The notes: generated by a model from the letters alone, not told the origin. A stretch of DNA of 54,273 bases from Lysobacteraceae bacterium UBA6001 (GCA_002429615.1 DJAN01000302.1:1-54273), one strand, 5' to 3'; counted from the first letter of the stretch, positions 7,898 to 16,344 are shown. Made by a program: numbers and translations.

Positions 7898-9511
7898 TCA
7901 GGCCCGCCGCGCGCAGAACATCGCATGGCCCGGCAGCTGGATGCGGCCATCGGCGGCCATGCCCGCATCCGGGCCCGGCACTTCGAGCGCATGCCAGTCG
8001 CCCGGCGGCAACGCCACTTCCGCCGGCGCCGCCGACAGGTTGAACGCCAGCAGCAGGACTTCATCGCCGTGCTGGCGCTCGAACAGCAGTACCGGCTCGG
8101 CGCTGTCGTGGAAGCGGATCGTGCCCTCCACCAGCACCGGCATGGTGCGACGCCAGCCGAGGAAATCGCGGAAGGCACTGAGCACCGAATCGGGCCGGTG
8201 CGTCTGCGCCGCCACCGACATCGCCAGGTGATCGGCGGGAATGGGCAGCCACGGCGTGCCGGTGGTGAAGCCAGCCTGCGGACCGTCGTTCCATGGCATC
8301 GGCGTGCGGCAGCCGTCGCGGCCCTTGAAGTTGGGCCAGAAAGTGATGCCGTAGGGATCCTGCAGCGCCTCGAACGGCACCTCCGCCTCGCCCAGGCCGA
8401 GTTCCTCGCCCTGGTACAGGCAGATGGAACCGCGCAGCGAGCACAGCATCGCCACCAGCAGGCGCGCCAGGCGCGGGTTGGCCGGATGGCCGCCCCAGCG
8501 CGTCACCGCGCGTTCCACGTCGTGATTGGAGATCGCCCAGCACGGCCAGCCTTCGGTCATCACCGCTTCCAGGCGCGAGACCGTGTCGCGGATGTAGGCG
8601 ACGCTGAAGTCGTCCACCAGCAGCTCGAAGCTGTAGCCCATGTGCAGGCGGCCGGCGGTGGTGTACTCAGCGGTGGTCGCCAGCGAGTCCTCCGAGGAAA
8701 TCTCGCCCAGGCTCACCGCGCCCGGGTACTGGTCGAGCAGCGCGCGCAGGCGCTCCAGGAAATCCAGGTTTTCCGGCTGGGTGTTGTTGTAGTAGTGGTA
8801 CTGGTAGGCGTACGGGTTGTCCGGGCTGAAACCGCGCCCCACCCGCTTGTCCGCCGGCTTGGGCGGGTTGTCGCGCAGCTGGCGGTCATGGAAGCAGAAG
8901 TTGATCGCGTCCAGGCGGAAGCCGTCCACGCCGCGATCGAGCCAGAAGCGCACGTTCTCCAGCGTCGCGTGCTGCACTTCCGGGTTGTGGAAGTTCAGGT
9001 CCGGCTGGCTGGCGAGGAAGTTGTGCAGGAAATACTGCTCGCGGCGCGGCTCCCACTGCCATGCCACGCCACCGAACAGCGACATCCAGTTGTTCGGCGC
9101 GGTGCCGTCCTCGCGCGGATCGGCCCAGACATACCAGTCGGCCTTGGGATTGGTGCGGTCCTGCCGGCTCTCGCGGAACCAGGCATGTTCCACCGACGTG
9201 TGGCTGAGCACCTGGTCGATCATCACCTTCAGGCCCAGCGCATGCGCCTTGGCCAGCAGGCGGTCGAAATCGTCCAGCGTGCCGAACAGCGGATCGACAT
9301 CGCGATAGTCGGCGATGTCGTAGCCGAAATCGGCCATCGGCGACTTGAAGAACGGCGAGATCCAGATGGCATCCACGCCGAGCGCGGCGACATGGTCCAG
9401 ACGCTCGATGATGCCGGGCAGATCGCCCACGCCATCCCCGTTCGCGTCCAGAAAGCTGCGCGGATAGATCTGATAGATGACGGCGCCCCGCCACCATGGA
9501 GTCTTCGACAT
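7898..9511 (-). CDS. GH13 alpha-glucosidase, XgtA-like (GH13_23)
   Basis: A 537-aa alpha-amylase-family enzyme that should hydrolyse maltose and short maltodextrins or transfer glucosyl groups. It has no signal peptide, so it acts in the cytoplasm. Conserved regions are GVDAIWISPFFKSP, the nucleophile in GFRLDAINF (D201), the acid/base in SLGEISSED (E270) and AISNHDVER (D331). These three numbers coincide with the catalytic residues reported for Xanthomonas campestris XgtA, an efficient glucosyl-transfer enzyme, and the length is nearly equal. GGAGGGGG precedes the ATG by 8 nt. An operator copy lies 93 bp upstream of the start. Whether it mainly hydrolyses or transglucosylates cannot be told from sequence. 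Confidence 0.93.
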   Translation of the reverse strand: MSKTPWWRGAVIYQIYPRSFLDANGDGVGDLPGIIERLDHVAALGVDAIWISPFFKSPMADFGYDIADYRDVDPLFGTLDDFDRLLAKAHALGLKVMIDQVLSHTSVEHAWFRESRQDRTNPKADWYVWADPREDGTAPNNWMSLFGGVAWQWEPRREQYFLHNFLASQPDLNFHNPEVQHATLENVRFWLDRGVDGFRLDAINFCFHDRQLRDNPPKPADKRVGRGFSPDNPYAYQYHYYNNTQPENLDFLERLRALLDQYPGAVSLGEISSEDSLATTAEYTTAGRLHMGYSFELLVDDFSVAYIRDTVSRLEAVMTEGWPCWAISNHDVERAVTRWGGHPANPRLARLLVAMLCSLRGSICLYQGEELGLGEAEVPFEALQDPYGITFWPNFKGRDGCRTPMPWNDGPQAGFTTGTPWLPIPADHLAMSVAAQTHRPDSVLSAFRDFLGWRRTMPVLVEGTIRFHDSAEPVLLFERQHGDEVLLLAFNLSAAPAEVALPPGDWHALEVPGPDAGMAADGRIQLPGHAMFCARRA

Positions 9512-9604
9512 CGAGCCCCCCTCCGGGCTTTGAAAGCCCCTGAAAACCGGGGCCTCGAACGAACCCCGCTAGCTTAGCGTCGGCGTCCGGGTGCAGGACC
9601 GGCC

Positions 9605-9618
9605 TGCATACGTATTCA
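9605..9618. promoter_or_regulatory. LacI-type operator, copy 3
   Basis: TGCATACGTATTCA, identical to copy 1, placed 93 bp upstream of the GH13 gene, which reads leftwards. No other likely target lies on its right within 100 bp, as the next gene begins at 9737. Confidence 0.7.
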
Positions 9619-9736
9619 AGCGGAAAGCGGCCGGGACGTGACCGGCTTCGCGCTGTCGATCCATGACGTCCTCACACGTCATTCCCACGAGAGCGCCCAC
9701 ACCTCGTGGGCGGCCCAACCCGGATGGGGGCACTGG

Positions 9737-10321
9737 ATGACACGTGTGATCCTCGACATGAGTCCGTCCCTTGACGGGTTCGTCGCCGGCAGCGGCATCA
9801 CCGCCGCCGCGCCGTTCGGCGATGCCGGGCTGCGCCTGCACCGTTGGCTTGGACTGGACAATGGACAGCCCGAGCCGGCCGATCACGCCGCTGCCGTCGC
9901 GATGCTTGGCAACGCCGGCGCGGTGGTCATCGGCCGCCGCATGTTCGATGTCGGCATCGACCACTGGGGCGATGACGGCGCATTCGAGCGCCCCACTGTG
10001 GTGGTCACGCACCGCGCGCGCACCGACCTGCGCCGGGGCGCCACCTGCTTCCATTTCGAGACCGGCGGCGCGGCGGCGGCGATTGCCCGTGCCAGGGCCA
10101 TCGCCGAAGGCGGCGAGGTCGTCGTGGCCGGTGGCGCCGAACTGGGGCGCCAATGCCTGACATTGGGGCTGGTCGACGCGCTGCGACTGCACCGGGTGCC
10201 GGTCCGGCTCGGACACGGCGCGCGCCTGCTGGAGGACGACACGCTGTTGGACTGGCAGCGGGTGCAGGCCATCGCCACGCGCAATGCATGCCACGAAACC
10301 TATCTGCCGCTGACGAGGTGA
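9737..10321 (+). CDS. Dihydrofolate reductase-fold (RibD C-terminal-like) protein
   Basis: A 194-aa soluble protein of the dihydrofolate reductase-like RibD C-terminal family. The pattern MTRVILDMSPSLDGFVAG at the N terminus, GAVVIGRRMFDVG in the middle and GGEVVVAGGAELGRQCL near the C terminus is typical of the YyaP/YwjB-like group, whose substrates are mostly unknown. The ATG at 9737 is used because GGGGG lies 8 nt before it and homologous proteins start with this strand; the longer frame adds non-conserved residues. The next gene starts 4 nt after its stop, so the two are probably co-translated. Confidence 0.82.
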   Translation: MTRVILDMSPSLDGFVAGSGITAAAPFGDAGLRLHRWLGLDNGQPEPADHAAAVAMLGNAGAVVIGRRMFDVGIDHWGDDGAFERPTVVVTHRARTDLRRGATCFHFETGGAAAAIARARAIAEGGEVVVAGGAELGRQCLTLGLVDALRLHRVPVRLGHGARLLEDDTLLDWQRVQAIATRNACHETYLPLTR

Positions 10322-10325
10322 TGCC

Positions 10326-10736
10326 ATGTCCACGCCTTGGACCTGCCCGGATTGCGGGCGCCAGTTCGCCCGCAAGCACCAGCGCCACGTCTGCGGTACC
10401 GGCGACGCGGCGGACGTGCTCAAGGGCCGCCCACCCACCACCGTCGCCTTGTACCGGGCGCTGGAAGCCGAGGTCCGCGCGTTCGGCGAGGTCGAAGTGG
10501 TGGCACGCGACCGCTATGCGCTGTTTCGTACGCGGCGCATATTCGCCGACCTCAACGTAATGCGAGATGCGCTACGCCTGGCCATCCACCTGCCCGACCG
10601 CGTCGACGAACCGCGCTTCTTCAAGGTGGTGGCGGATGGCCACAAGGTCACCCACGTCACCCACGTCCGTCTGCTACAGGACATCGACGGCGTCCGCGCC
10701 CATCTGCGGCGTGCGTACACCTACTCGCTACGCTAG
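10326..10736 (+). CDS. DUF5655-like protein with N-terminal zinc-finger motif
   Basis: A 136-aa protein. Residues 7-23 (CPDCGRQFARKHQRHVC) form a C2HC zinc-knuckle-like motif. The rest, with TVALYRALEAEV, FRTRRIFADLNV and THVTHVRLLQDID, resembles DUF5655, a domain of unknown function related to uncharacterised transport or nucleic-acid-associated proteins. It starts 4 nt after the preceding reductase-fold gene and forms a two-gene unit with it. What the pair does is unknown. Confidence 0.72.
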   Translation: MSTPWTCPDCGRQFARKHQRHVCGTGDAADVLKGRPPTTVALYRALEAEVRAFGEVEVVARDRYALFRTRRIFADLNVMRDALRLAIHLPDRVDEPRFFKVVADGHKVTHVTHVRLLQDIDGVRAHLRRAYTYSLR

Positions 10737-10757
10737 GCGACGTGGCTGCGCCGGACG

Positions 10758-11129
10758 CTACAACGCCGCATTGGGCGGCAGCACGATCACCGTCACGCCA
10801 TCGACGCTGGTGAGCAGCTTGCCCCGTCCGCCGGACAACAAGCTCGCCGCCGGCGGCGCATCGGCAGGACCGGGGCATCCCACCAGCAGCGACGTGTGGT
10901 CGAGATATTCCGACACCGCAGGTGATTCCCCCAGACGGCGACAGGGATCGCCCGCATGCGGGAATCCGTCGCCGAAGGGCTTGAGCGACGCTGGCCAGGT
11001 GAACGCCGCGGCCGCGGCCGGGGTGGCAGTGGAAGCGACGGCGGCGGGTGTCTGGCGTTGGCATCCGGCGAACGCCATCGCACTGGCAATGCACAACGAA
11101 ACAACACGGAACACGGCACGGCTGGGCAT
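10758..11129 (-). CDS. Small putative lipoprotein
   Basis: A 123-aa protein. The ATG at 11129 gives a short positively charged start, a hydrophobic stretch (SLCIASAMAFAGC) and a lipobox-like AFAG-C with the modifiable cysteine near residue 22. An Ala/Thr-rich linker follows, then a small domain with two further cysteines (CRRLGES, LLVGCPG) that could form a disulfide. No family is recognised. It converges on the zinc-finger gene and is separate from the next leftward-reading gene. Confidence 0.62.
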   Translation of the reverse strand: MPSRAVFRVVSLCIASAMAFAGCQRQTPAAVASTATPAAAAAFTWPASLKPFGDGFPHAGDPCRRLGESPAVSEYLDHTSLLVGCPGPADAPPAASLLSGGRGKLLTSVDGVTVIVLPPNAAL

Positions 11130-11191
11130 GCGGCAACTCCGGCATCGGACGGGGTGTCCGCGCGCATTCGGCGGCAGCGCCCCCCTTCCCG

Positions 11192-11521
11192 TCAAGTGCG
11201 CCCGAAACGGTCAGCGCCGGTTCGCGCGCCGACCGACCACAGGCCGTCCTCGTTCACCACCGGGCGGCCGATGGCTTTGAACAGCGGCCAGTCCGGGTTG
11301 TAGGGGCGATGCGTCGCGCGCCAGATGCCATCGGCGATGGCCAGCTCGGCGTCCTCGTACCAGCGCACCGCCGACATGTCCGGCACCGTGCGACGGAATT
11401 CCGCGTAGGACGGCACCAACCGGCGCAGCAGCTCGGCGGCATCGTGCAGGGTGAGGCGCTCGAGGTCGGCGCGGGCCAGGCCTGCCGCCAGTTGATAGCG
11501 CCAGCGTTCGATCATCGGCAT
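11192..11521 (-). CDS. Hypothetical protein, 109 aa
   Basis: A small soluble, charged protein with no signal peptide. A helical segment (LTLHDAAELLRRLVPSYAEF) is followed by Trp-rich sequence (AIADGIWRATHRPYNPDWPL). The ATG at 11521 has GGAG 10 nt upstream; the longer frame to 11731 would run through a gap and over the divergent gene's start region. The function is unknown and no family is recognised. Confidence 0.55.
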   Translation of the reverse strand: MPMIERWRYQLAAGLARADLERLTLHDAAELLRRLVPSYAEFRRTVPDMSAVRWYEDAELAIADGIWRATHRPYNPDWPLFKAIGRPVVNEDGLWSVGARTGADRFGRT

Positions 11522-11712
11522 GCGCGGTGCACTCCGGGTCGCAGGGGGACGGCGGGGACATCCTGTCGGGCATCGCGGGGCATGGGCCACCTCCTTCGTC
11601 GCCACCCTGCGGGCGGGCGTGTCAAGAACACGCGAATGGTGCGACAAAATGCCCAATAGGCTTTGACGCAGTGCGGCGTAACGTAGAAGTCCCCGCTCGA
11701 CAGGAGCGCGCC

Positions 11713-11997
11713 ATGACGAATCCCGGCCCAAGTCCCCGCCTGCTCGATGCCGAGCTGGCCGCGTGGCGTGTCAGCCATCCGCTGGGGCCCTACCAGCATC
11801 TGCATTTCGAGCGCGAGGTGGCGCCGATCCTGGAAGCCGCCTGCGAGGCCTACCGCGAGCATCCGCAACATGAGACGCGCATGTGGCGACACCTGAAGCG
11901 GCGCCTGGGGCGCTTGCCGTCGTTCCATTCCTCCGATGTGGAGCTGCGCCTGATCGCCCGCGACTGCTGGGAAGACCTGCGGCGCTGCGCCGGCTGA
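11713..11997 (+). CDS. Hypothetical protein, 94 aa
   Basis: A short protein starting at 11713 after CAGGAG. It is rich in Arg, His and Trp (HLHFEREVAPILEAACEAY, RMWRHLKRRLGRL) and predicted helical, without signal peptide or membrane segment. It is divergent from the 109-aa gene to its left. No family is recognised. Confidence 0.6.
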   Translation: MTNPGPSPRLLDAELAAWRVSHPLGPYQHLHFEREVAPILEAACEAYREHPQHETRMWRHLKRRLGRLPSFHSSDVELRLIARDCWEDLRRCAG

Positions 11998-12097
11998 GGT
12001 CGTCGCCCGGCGACCCCAGAAACCGTTCCGGCGCTGTGGAAAGCCGCTAGAGTCCGATGCCGAGGATGCCTGCCGGGCATCGACGCCTGGAGCGGAT

Positions 12098-12559
12098 ATG
12101 CGCACCTCCTGCTGGCTGACCTGCGCGCTTGTGCTGCTGGCACCGCTGTCGGTGGCTGCCGAGCCGGCGGCGCACCGGATGGACACGCTGGCGTGGCTGC
12201 TGGGCAGCTGGCAGCGCACCGGGCTGCCCGCCGGCAGTGTGGGTACCGAGACCTGGCGCCGGGAAGGCGATGACTTCGTCGGCGTCGGCAGCAGGTACAA
12301 GCAAGGCCGCCTCGCGTTCGAGGAAAAGCTGCGGCTGACGCGCGACGGCGACGACGTGTTCTATGTGGCCGACGTGGCGGAAAACCCCACGCCGGTGCGG
12401 TTCCGGCTGGTCGCGCAGGACGCGCATTCGGCGACGTTCGAGAATCCTGCCCACGACTTCCCCAAGCGGATCGCCTATCGATTGCAAGGCGAACTGCTGG
12501 AGGTGGTGACGTCGGGCGATGGCCGTGAGGTGATATTCCGCTTCCGTCGCGCGCCCTGA
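12098..12559 (+). CDS. Exported DUF6265-like protein
   Basis: A 153-aa exported protein. A signal peptide (CWLTCALVLLAPLSVAA) ends near residue 21. The mature part has LAWLLGSWQR, a charged middle segment and ENPAHDFPKRIAYRL, the signature of DUF6265 proteins, small lipocalin-like beta-barrels that may bind a hydrophobic ligand. The biological role is unknown. It lies 96 bp before another exported protein in the same direction. Confidence 0.72.
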   Translation: MRTSCWLTCALVLLAPLSVAAEPAAHRMDTLAWLLGSWQRTGLPAGSVGTETWRREGDDFVGVGSRYKQGRLAFEEKLRLTRDGDDVFYVADVAENPTPVRFRLVAQDAHSATFENPAHDFPKRIAYRLQGELLEVVTSGDGREVIFRFRRAP

Positions 12560-12655
12560 CCACGGCGCACGCCGCCGCGGCCGGGTTGGCCGGGAACGCC
12601 GGCCGGCGTAGAGTCGCCCCAGCACTTTCCCTCTCGACGCGGCACGAGGTCCACC

Positions 12656-13555
12656 ATGAAGTGGCTCCTGTTCGTCCTGTTGTCCATCCCCGGCGCCGCC
12701 CTCGGCAACGAGGAAGCCAGCATCGCGCAACGGCTCCAGGAGGCCAATGCCGGCATCGCCGCCGACTGGCGCGCTTCCGCGGCGGCATCGCTCGCCACAC
12801 GCTATACCGCCGAAGCCACCCTCATGCCCGAGCACAGCACGGTGCGCCGCGACGCTTCGGCCATCGGTGACTACTACGCCGCGCTGTTCGCCGCATTGCG
12901 GATCTCGGATTACCAACGCACTTCCCACGATATCGTGGTGTACGGCCAGCACGCCGTGGAGACGGGGCATTACACGCTGGCGTTCTCGCATGCCGACAAA
13001 CCACCTGCCACATTCGATGGCAAGTTCATGGCGCTATGGGACCTGGGCACGCCGGCGCCTCGGCTGGTCTGCGAGCTGTGGGGGACGGATGCGCCATTCG
13101 ACCCGGAAGCCTGGCCGCGAATTCCCTCGTCCTCGCCGGGGGAAGGGAGCCCAGTGGCGACGGCGGCTGCGTTGACCCGTGAAATCTCCGCTCGCAACGC
13201 ACTGATCGACCGCCTGGTGACCGAGCGGCGTGGCGCCGAACATGCCGACCTGTTCTTTCCGGATGCCATCTACCTGACCTACTACACGCCGATGCGCGTG
13301 GGCGAGGCGCAGATCCGCGACTACTTTGTCGCGCATGAGAAGCCCGGCGATGTGACCATCGACTCGCTGACGCTGCGCAGCGGCAAGCTGTATCCGCTGC
13401 AAGGACACGATGTAGTGCTGGAAGAAGGCTTCTACCGCGTGGGCTGGCGCGCGGGAGACGCGCATGGGGTGGTGGATGGAAAAAGCCTGAATCTCTGGAA
13501 GCGAGACGGCGAAGGGACGCTGAAGATCTTTCGACAGGCGGTCAACCACGACTGA
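12656..13555 (+). CDS. Exported protein with two tandem SnoaL/DUF4440-like domains
   Basis: A 299-aa protein. A signal peptide (WLLFVLLSIPGAALG) precedes two NTF2-fold repeats. The first, about residues 20-150, shows ATRYTAEATLMPEHS, IGDYYAALF and GHYTLAF. The second, about 175-295, shows HADLFFPDAIYLTYYTP, IRDYFVAHEK and GFYRVGWR. Each follows the ketosteroid-isomerase/SnoaL pattern of a conical cavity domain. A tandem exported arrangement suggests duplication. No substrate or partner can be named. Confidence 0.72.
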   Translation: MKWLLFVLLSIPGAALGNEEASIAQRLQEANAGIAADWRASAAASLATRYTAEATLMPEHSTVRRDASAIGDYYAALFAALRISDYQRTSHDIVVYGQHAVETGHYTLAFSHADKPPATFDGKFMALWDLGTPAPRLVCELWGTDAPFDPEAWPRIPSSSPGEGSPVATAAALTREISARNALIDRLVTERRGAEHADLFFPDAIYLTYYTPMRVGEAQIRDYFVAHEKPGDVTIDSLTLRSGKLYPLQGHDVVLEEGFYRVGWRAGDAHGVVDGKSLNLWKRDGEGTLKIFRQAVNHD

Positions 13556-13618
13556 TCGGCAGCCCGAACACCCGACATTGACGGGAAGCTAAACCAGGGC
13601 ACGTCTGCGCTTGAAAAC

Positions 13619-13636
13619 TGTATCCACAAGGATACA
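13619..13636. promoter_or_regulatory. Inverted-repeat operator of the toxin-antitoxin operon
   Basis: TGTATCC (13619-13625), a 4-nt spacer and GGATACA (13630-13636) form a perfect 7-bp inverted repeat. It ends 8 bp before the toxin ATG and overlaps a plausible promoter (TTGAAA at 13611). Type II antitoxins usually repress their own operon at such sites; the assignment here is by position. Confidence 0.65.
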
Positions 13637-13644
13637 CTCAGACC

Positions 13645-13938
13645 ATGGATATCAGGAGCACGGAAGCTTTCGACACATGGATGTCGGAATTGTCCGACGA
13701 AATCGGCCGAGGCAAGATCATCGCTCGCATCGAACGCATGCGAATCAACCACTTTGGCGACCATAAAGCGGTCGGCGAAGGCGTGAGCGAGCTTCGGGTC
13801 GGCGGCACAGGCCCCGGTTACCGGGTGTATTACACACGGCGCGGAGAACGGATCGTGATTCTGCTCTGCGGTGGAGAAAAGTCATCACAGGCGTCGGATA
13901 TCAAGCAAGCCAAGGCGCTTGCGGCTGCCCTGCCCTAG
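13645..13938 (+). CDS. RelE/HigB-type toxin
   Basis: A 97-aa protein of the RelE/ParE superfamily, addiction-module killer type (TIGR02683). It shows FDTWMSELSDEIGRGKIIARIERM, then VGEGVSELRVGGTGPGYRVYYTRRG and VILLCGGEKSSQASDIKQAK, the pattern of ribosome-dependent mRNA interferases. It precedes the antitoxin gene, the HigBA order. The inverted repeat just before the start codon supports autoregulation. Toxicity is inferred from the family. Confidence 0.88.
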   Translation: MDIRSTEAFDTWMSELSDEIGRGKIIARIERMRINHFGDHKAVGEGVSELRVGGTGPGYRVYYTRRGERIVILLCGGEKSSQASDIKQAKALAAALP

Positions 13939-14006
13939 CGCGTCAACAGATCGAGTTGTCACCGCACCCACCCCACCACCGTCAACGCCCATCGAGGGCT
14001 CACACG

Positions 14007-14429
14007 ATGAAAGCCAAGCCCAGTACACGCCCCTTCGACGCTGCGTCCTACCTGACCACGGAAGCGAGCATCGCCGCCTTCGTTACCGACGCGATGGAAT
14101 CAGGAGACCCCGCAGTTCTACAGAACGCACTGAACATCGCCGCGCGCGCCCGCGGCATGGCCCAGATCGCCGAGCAGAGCGGCCTCGGCCGCGAAAGCCT
14201 CTATAAAGCACTGCGTGTCGATGCCAGGCCCCAGTTCACCACTATCGTGAAGGTGCTTGGCGCACTCGGCGTGCAGTTGGTTGCCAAGCCGCTGCCGCGG
14301 AAGAAGCTGCAGCCCGTGGCGGCGAAGCTGGTGCGAGCCACCAAGGTGTCCAAGAGCGCCACCCCGGCCAAGAAAGACCCCAAGCGGGCAGCCGCTTCCA
14401 GCCGGCCCCGCGACCGCCAGGAAGGGTAA
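14007..14429 (+). CDS. HigA-like antitoxin with Lys/Ala-rich tail
   Basis: A 140-aa protein whose residues 10-95 match addiction-module antidotes (TIGR02684): FDAASYLTTEASIAAFVTDAM and an HTH of the type MAQIAEQSGLGRESLYKALR. It should neutralise the preceding toxin and bind the operator upstream of it. The ATG at 14007 gives the usual start of the family; the gap to the toxin stop is 68 bp. Residues 98-140 form a basic, Lys/Ala/Pro-rich extension, longer than the about 100 aa normal for these antitoxins. The tail may add non-specific DNA binding. Confidence 0.85.
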   Translation: MKAKPSTRPFDAASYLTTEASIAAFVTDAMESGDPAVLQNALNIAARARGMAQIAEQSGLGRESLYKALRVDARPQFTTIVKVLGALGVQLVAKPLPRKKLQPVAAKLVRATKVSKSATPAKKDPKRAAASSRPRDRQEG

Positions 14430-14487
14430 GTACCTAGGTGGACGCCTGCTGATGGCCTGCGCGGTGTCGACCGCAGTGGGATAGAAG

Positions 14488-15537
14488 CTATCCCTGCTCC
14501 GGCGCCAGAACGTGGATCGTCCGCATCCATTCCTCGACCAGACCAGGCCATCCGGAGATCGGGTGGCGGGACGCGCGCAGTCCGAAAGCATGTCCGCCTT
14601 CGGCGTACAGATGCATCTCGACCGGAATACCGGCCTGCCGCAACGCCAGATAGTAGGTGAGCGAGTTGCGGACGTCGTCGACCGGATCGTCGCCCGCCTG
14701 GATGATCATCGTGGGCGGGCAACGCGCATCGACCTTCATCGACGGGTTCATCGTCAGGCCCGGGCCGTTCTCCCATAGATGACCGGGATACAGCGCGATC
14801 GCGAAATCAGGCGTGCCACGTTGCGTATCCGCCGCATCGACCGGCGCATAGGCGATGGCCTGCTTGTTGCTGACGTCGGCGACCATTCGGCCACCGGCGG
14901 AGAAGCCGATCACACCAATCCGGTGCGGGTCCACGCCGAGCGTGTCGGCCCGCGCGCGCAGCAGCCGGATGGCGCGCTGCGCATCCTGCAGCGCCATCTG
15001 CACCTGGGGAATGCACCGGCAATTGCATTCATCGGCCCAGTATTCGCCCGAGCCCGGGACGCGGTACTTCAGCAGCACGCAGGTGATGCCTTTGGCGACC
15101 AGCCAGTCGCAGGCCTCGGTGCCCTCCAGGTCCATGGCCAGCACGCGATAGCCGCCGCCCGGAAACACCACCATGGCCGCGCCGGTATTGGGGGCCGTGG
15201 GGCGATAGATCGACATTGTCGGACGAGAGACATGTTCGACGATGGTGACGTCCTTCCCTGCCACCCTCCCCTTGCCCTTGCCGAAGATTTCCGGGCCCGG
15301 CGTGACAGGGGCGGCGATCTTCAGCGTCTCCGGCCATAGCGGAATCTGCACGACGGGCGGCTCGGGTTGCCACGGACGGTCCTGGCGGTCGATGAGCGGC
15401 TGGGAACCGGTCTCACCAGCGCTGGCCCATGCGGGCGCCAGCAGGAGTATAGCGAGCAGGAATGCCGAGGCGCATGATGCGGCCTTCTCGCTGACACCAC
15501 GCCTGCTTCGCTTCGTCGAAAGGATGCTGCTGGGCAT
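14488..15537 (-). CDS. Secreted alpha/beta-hydrolase, acetylxylan-esterase-like
   Basis: A 349-aa exported esterase. A hydrophobic signal (AFLLAILLLAPAWASA) ends near residue 40. The alpha/beta-hydrolase core shows an oxyanion motif FPGGGY (125-130), the nucleophile elbow GFSAGG (S213), acidic residues in AGDDPVDD (283-288) and EGGHAFGL (H316). This layout fits the BD-FAE/Axe-type esterases that remove acetyl groups from polysaccharides. A small insertion, CNCRC, near residues 171-175 is unusual and may form a metal or disulfide site. It is transcribed opposite to the toxin-antitoxin operon. Confidence 0.8.
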   Translation of the reverse strand: MPSSILSTKRSRRGVSEKAASCASAFLLAILLLAPAWASAGETGSQPLIDRQDRPWQPEPPVVQIPLWPETLKIAAPVTPGPEIFGKGKGRVAGKDVTIVEHVSRPTMSIYRPTAPNTGAAMVVFPGGGYRVLAMDLEGTEACDWLVAKGITCVLLKYRVPGSGEYWADECNCRCIPQVQMALQDAQRAIRLLRARADTLGVDPHRIGVIGFSAGGRMVADVSNKQAIAYAPVDAADTQRGTPDFAIALYPGHLWENGPGLTMNPSMKVDARCPPTMIIQAGDDPVDDVRNSLTYYLALRQAGIPVEMHLYAEGGHAFGLRASRHPISGWPGLVEEWMRTIHVLAPEQG

Positions 15538-15746
15538 CGCCGTGCGCCTTTATGGAGGTCGCCCGATGCTGGGCGACCGATCGGCGCACGACAAATCAAA
15601 GTTATTTGACCGTGCCGTGAGAAAAGCTCAGGTCGGCGGGAGGAGTCGGGCGACTGCGACGGCTAGGAGCCTCAGGCGCTGGATCGCATGTTGCTGCCCG
15701 CAAGTGCACGTTCCTGCGCGTTGCGATGCGGTCTCCACGACGCCTC

Positions 15747-15938
15747 ATGCAGATCGAACTGCCGGAAGTCGCTGCCGGCGCCCTGCTCGACGCGGCCCGC
15801 GCCGCCAGCCTGACGCCGGAGGAGCTGGTGATCGATGCCCTGCGCGCGCTGCCGCTTTTCCAGGCCGCGCTGCGCCGTCGCCCGGAATTGGTGCTCTTTG
15901 GTGACCTGTCCATCCCAACCGAGGCCGCCCATGTCTAA
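15747..15938 (+). CDS. Hypothetical protein, 63 aa, first of a three-gene unit
   Basis: A very short protein (MQIELPEVAAGALLDAARA, then SLTPEELVIDALRALP) whose sequence resembles a ribbon-helix-helix or CopG-like pattern: one short strand followed by two helices. It could be a small DNA-binding protein, but the match is weak. An alternative ATG lies at 15726. Its stop overlaps the next start by 8 nt, so the genes are translationally coupled. The function is unknown. Confidence 0.55.
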   Translation: MQIELPEVAAGALLDAARAASLTPEELVIDALRALPLFQAALRRRPELVLFGDLSIPTEAAHV

Positions 15939-16344
15939 CAAACCGGAAGTCCCCGAATCGCTCCTGCAGCTGGAACGCCTGCGCGTGCTGAGCGTCGCCT
16001 ATTACGGCGCGTCGCGCGCGTTGACCGAGCGTGCCAATGACCTTCGCCGCCACCGCCGTTCGCTTGAACAGGAGATCCAGGACTTGGCCGGCTACTTCGA
16101 GGGTAGCCAGCCCCACATCACGCCCGGCGAACGCCGCTACACCTCGCGCGGCAGCGTCGATGCGACGGTCAAGGCCAAGACCGAGGCGGCACGCCAACAG
16201 ATCGCCGCCATCGACGCGATGCTAGAGATCGTGGAGAAGGCAAAGCGCGACCACGAGGAGAACCGCGGCGACGCTGCCGCCTTCCAATCCGCCCAGCAGC
16301 ACATGCGCAGCACGCTTGTGGCCTGGGGCTTCGAGAACCACTGA
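15931..16344 (+). CDS. Hypothetical coiled-coil protein, 137 aa
   Basis: Second gene of the unit. The protein is charged and mostly helical, with coiled-coil character at residues 25-55 (LTERANDLRRHRRSLEQEIQ) and 75-120 (KTEAARQQIAAIDAMLEIVEK). There is no signal peptide or membrane segment. The ATG at 15931 lies within the end of the preceding gene. No family is recognised. Phage or plasmid cargo is possible given the neighbouring accessory genes. Confidence 0.65.
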   Translation: MSNKPEVPESLLQLERLRVLSVAYYGASRALTERANDLRRHRRSLEQEIQDLAGYFEGSQPHITPGERRYTSRGSVDATVKAKTEAARQQIAAIDAMLEIVEKAKRDHEENRGDAAAFQSAQQHMRSTLVAWGFENH

